Origin: Gammaproteobacteria bacterium
GTDB taxonomy: Bacteria > Pseudomonadota > Gammaproteobacteria > JABABF01
Reading direction: 5' to 3'
DNA length: 7,609 nt
Assembly: GCA_014238345.1 (NCBI GenBank)
Contig: JABABF010000156.1
Coordinates: 1 to 7,609 of the forward strand
The notes under the pieces are model-generated. The model was given only the letters and a program-made list of their open reading frames with translations. It was not told the DNA's origin and did no database searches. Positions 6,735 through 7,609 of this stretch are shown here, piece after piece. A program made the translations under genes and the position numbers. How positions within the stretch are numbered: the stretch's first letter is position 1; each line of letters opens with the position of its first letter.

Positions 6735-7609
6735 CTAGGCGATGGGTCGCCTCAGTGAACGCACACGCACTATCTTGTCCAAGCTCTCAAGATGCTCGAT
6801 TAATGCATCGGGCGGCTCCTCATTAAAATCGATCAAAGTGTAGGCCATCTTTCCGCTACTACCGTTGTACATATGGATAATATTTAAATTGTTGTCCTCC
6901 AGCACTGATGTCACCGCATTCAATGCACCAGACTCGTTGAGATTACTCACGCTCAAACGGTAGGGAGTATTCCATTTGAACTCGCAGACTGGAAAATTGA
7001 CCGCGTGTTCAATACTGCCAGTGTAGAGAAAGTCAACGGCTCGTTCCGCCGCCATCACCGCACAATTGCGCTCCGCCTCGACTGTACTGGCTCCGAGGTG
7101 GGGAAAACACAGCACATCGTCTCGACCAGTGAGTCCCTCGGCGAAGAAATCCGTCGCATAGGCCGCTAGCTGTCCATTGTCGAGAGCCGCCCGCACCGCC
7201 TCTGGAACCACGATAGGTGCACGGGAGAAATTGAGCAGGCAACTGCCCCGTGTCCTGTTACAGTATCTGAGCAGCTCATCATTCACCAAGCCCTGGGTAG
7301 AGGGCAATAACGGGATATGTAGGCTAATAAAATCACTCTGCCCAAATACATCTGCAAGGGTACCGAGCAACGGCACTTCCGAAGACAACACCGAGCGCTG
7401 CTCATCGGACAGTGCCGGATCGAATCCGATGACATTCATCCCCATGCTGAGCGCGGATTCTGCCACCCGCTGGCCGATGGCTCCCAGACCGATCACCCCC
7501 AAGCTGCGCCCGCGCAGCTCAGTGCCGCGGTAATCGCGCTTGACTTCCTCCAGCACTTCTGCCGAGCAGTTTCCCTCTTCCATCAGTTCATCCACACGTT
7601 GTAGCGCAC
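6735..7609 (-). CDS. serA: D-3-phosphoglycerate dehydrogenase, C-terminal part (5' end outside window)
   Basis: About 290 C-terminal residues of an expected roughly 390 are visible; the frame is open to the window edge, so the GTG at 7595 is not a start. SerA oxidises 3-phosphoglycerate with NAD+ in the first committed step of serine synthesis. The Rossmann GLGAIG (7490-7473) binds NAD. The catalytic triad of the D-2-hydroxyacid dehydrogenase family is present: Arg in NFSRAP (codon 7223-7221), Glu in FFAEG (7139-7137) and His in PHLGAST (7100-7098). An ACT domain follows (RLSVSNLNESGALNAVTSVL, then NNLNIIHMYNGSSGKMAYTLIDF), the usual site of serine feedback control. The short linker between PHLGAST and ACT fits the type without an intervening ASB domain. 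The NFSRAPIV segment differs from the common NFSRGELV. Other 2-hydroxyacid dehydrogenases are less likely given the ACT domain. Confidence 0.92.
   Translation of the reverse strand, partial: ALQRVDELMEEGNCSAEVLEEVKRDYRGTELRGRSLGVIGLGAIGQRVAESALSMGMNVIGFDPALSDEQRSVLSSEVPLLGTLADVFGQSDFISLHIPLLPSTQGLVNDELLRYCNRTRGSCLLNFSRAPIVVPEAVRAALDNGQLAAYATDFFAEGLTGRDDVLCFPHLGASTVEAERNCAVMAAERAVDFLYTGSIEHAVNFPVCEFKWNTPYRLSVSNLNESGALNAVTSVLEDNNLNIIHMYNGSSGKMAYTLIDFNEEPPDALIEHLESLDKIVRVRSLRRPIA

Noticed and set aside
1..7609. Mobile elements, CRISPR arrays, tRNA or rRNA genes, toxin-antitoxin or defence genes
   Set aside because: No transposase, integrase, spaced repeat array, RNA gene signature or defence domain was seen; nearly all the sequence is covered by housekeeping metabolic genes.

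Overview
The window looks like ordinary chromosomal DNA from a gammaproteobacterium, probably near the Pseudomonas/Cellvibrio-type marine lineages. This rests on remembered protein-family resemblance: a Pseudomonas-like CysI followed by a DUF934 protein, an ETF-QO starting with a MERE-type N-terminus, and a DUF1285 protein next to serA. No database search was possible. The sequence is moderately GC-rich and densely packed, with no sign of mobile elements, phage, CRISPR or RNA genes.

Layout. (1) Positions 1-237 are a leader with short repeats and a probable extended -10 promoter. (2) Positions 238-2410 (+) carry cysI, the haemoprotein subunit of assimilatory sulfite reductase, overlapping a DUF934 gene by 17 bp. 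A perfect, codon-aligned 15-bp inverted repeat lies just after the cysI stop and inside the DUF934 gene. (3) Positions 2538-4222 (-) carry etfB then etfA, overlapping by 4 bp, convergent with the cysI unit. (4) Positions 4223-4353 are a divergent promoter region with a 12-bp palindrome at the etfB start site. (5) Positions 4354-6012 (+) encode ETF:ubiquinone oxidoreductase. (6) Positions 6013-6162 are a spacer between convergent genes with two terminator-like hairpins. (7) Positions 6163-7609 (-) carry serA, whose 5' end lies beyond the window, and a DUF1285 gene starting 2 bp after the serA stop.

How the genes work together. EtfB and EtfA form the soluble electron-transfer flavoprotein, which takes electrons from acyl-CoA and related dehydrogenases. 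ETF-QO, transcribed divergently from the same 131-bp region, passes these electrons to the membrane quinone pool. CysI reduces sulfite to sulfide for cysteine synthesis, and SerA starts the serine pathway that supplies the cysteine carbon skeleton. The two loci are separated by the etf genes and are not an operon.

I found no convincing new biological system. The observation most worth checking is the codon-aligned perfect hairpin at the cysI/DUF934 junction, followed by the palindrome on the etfB promoter.
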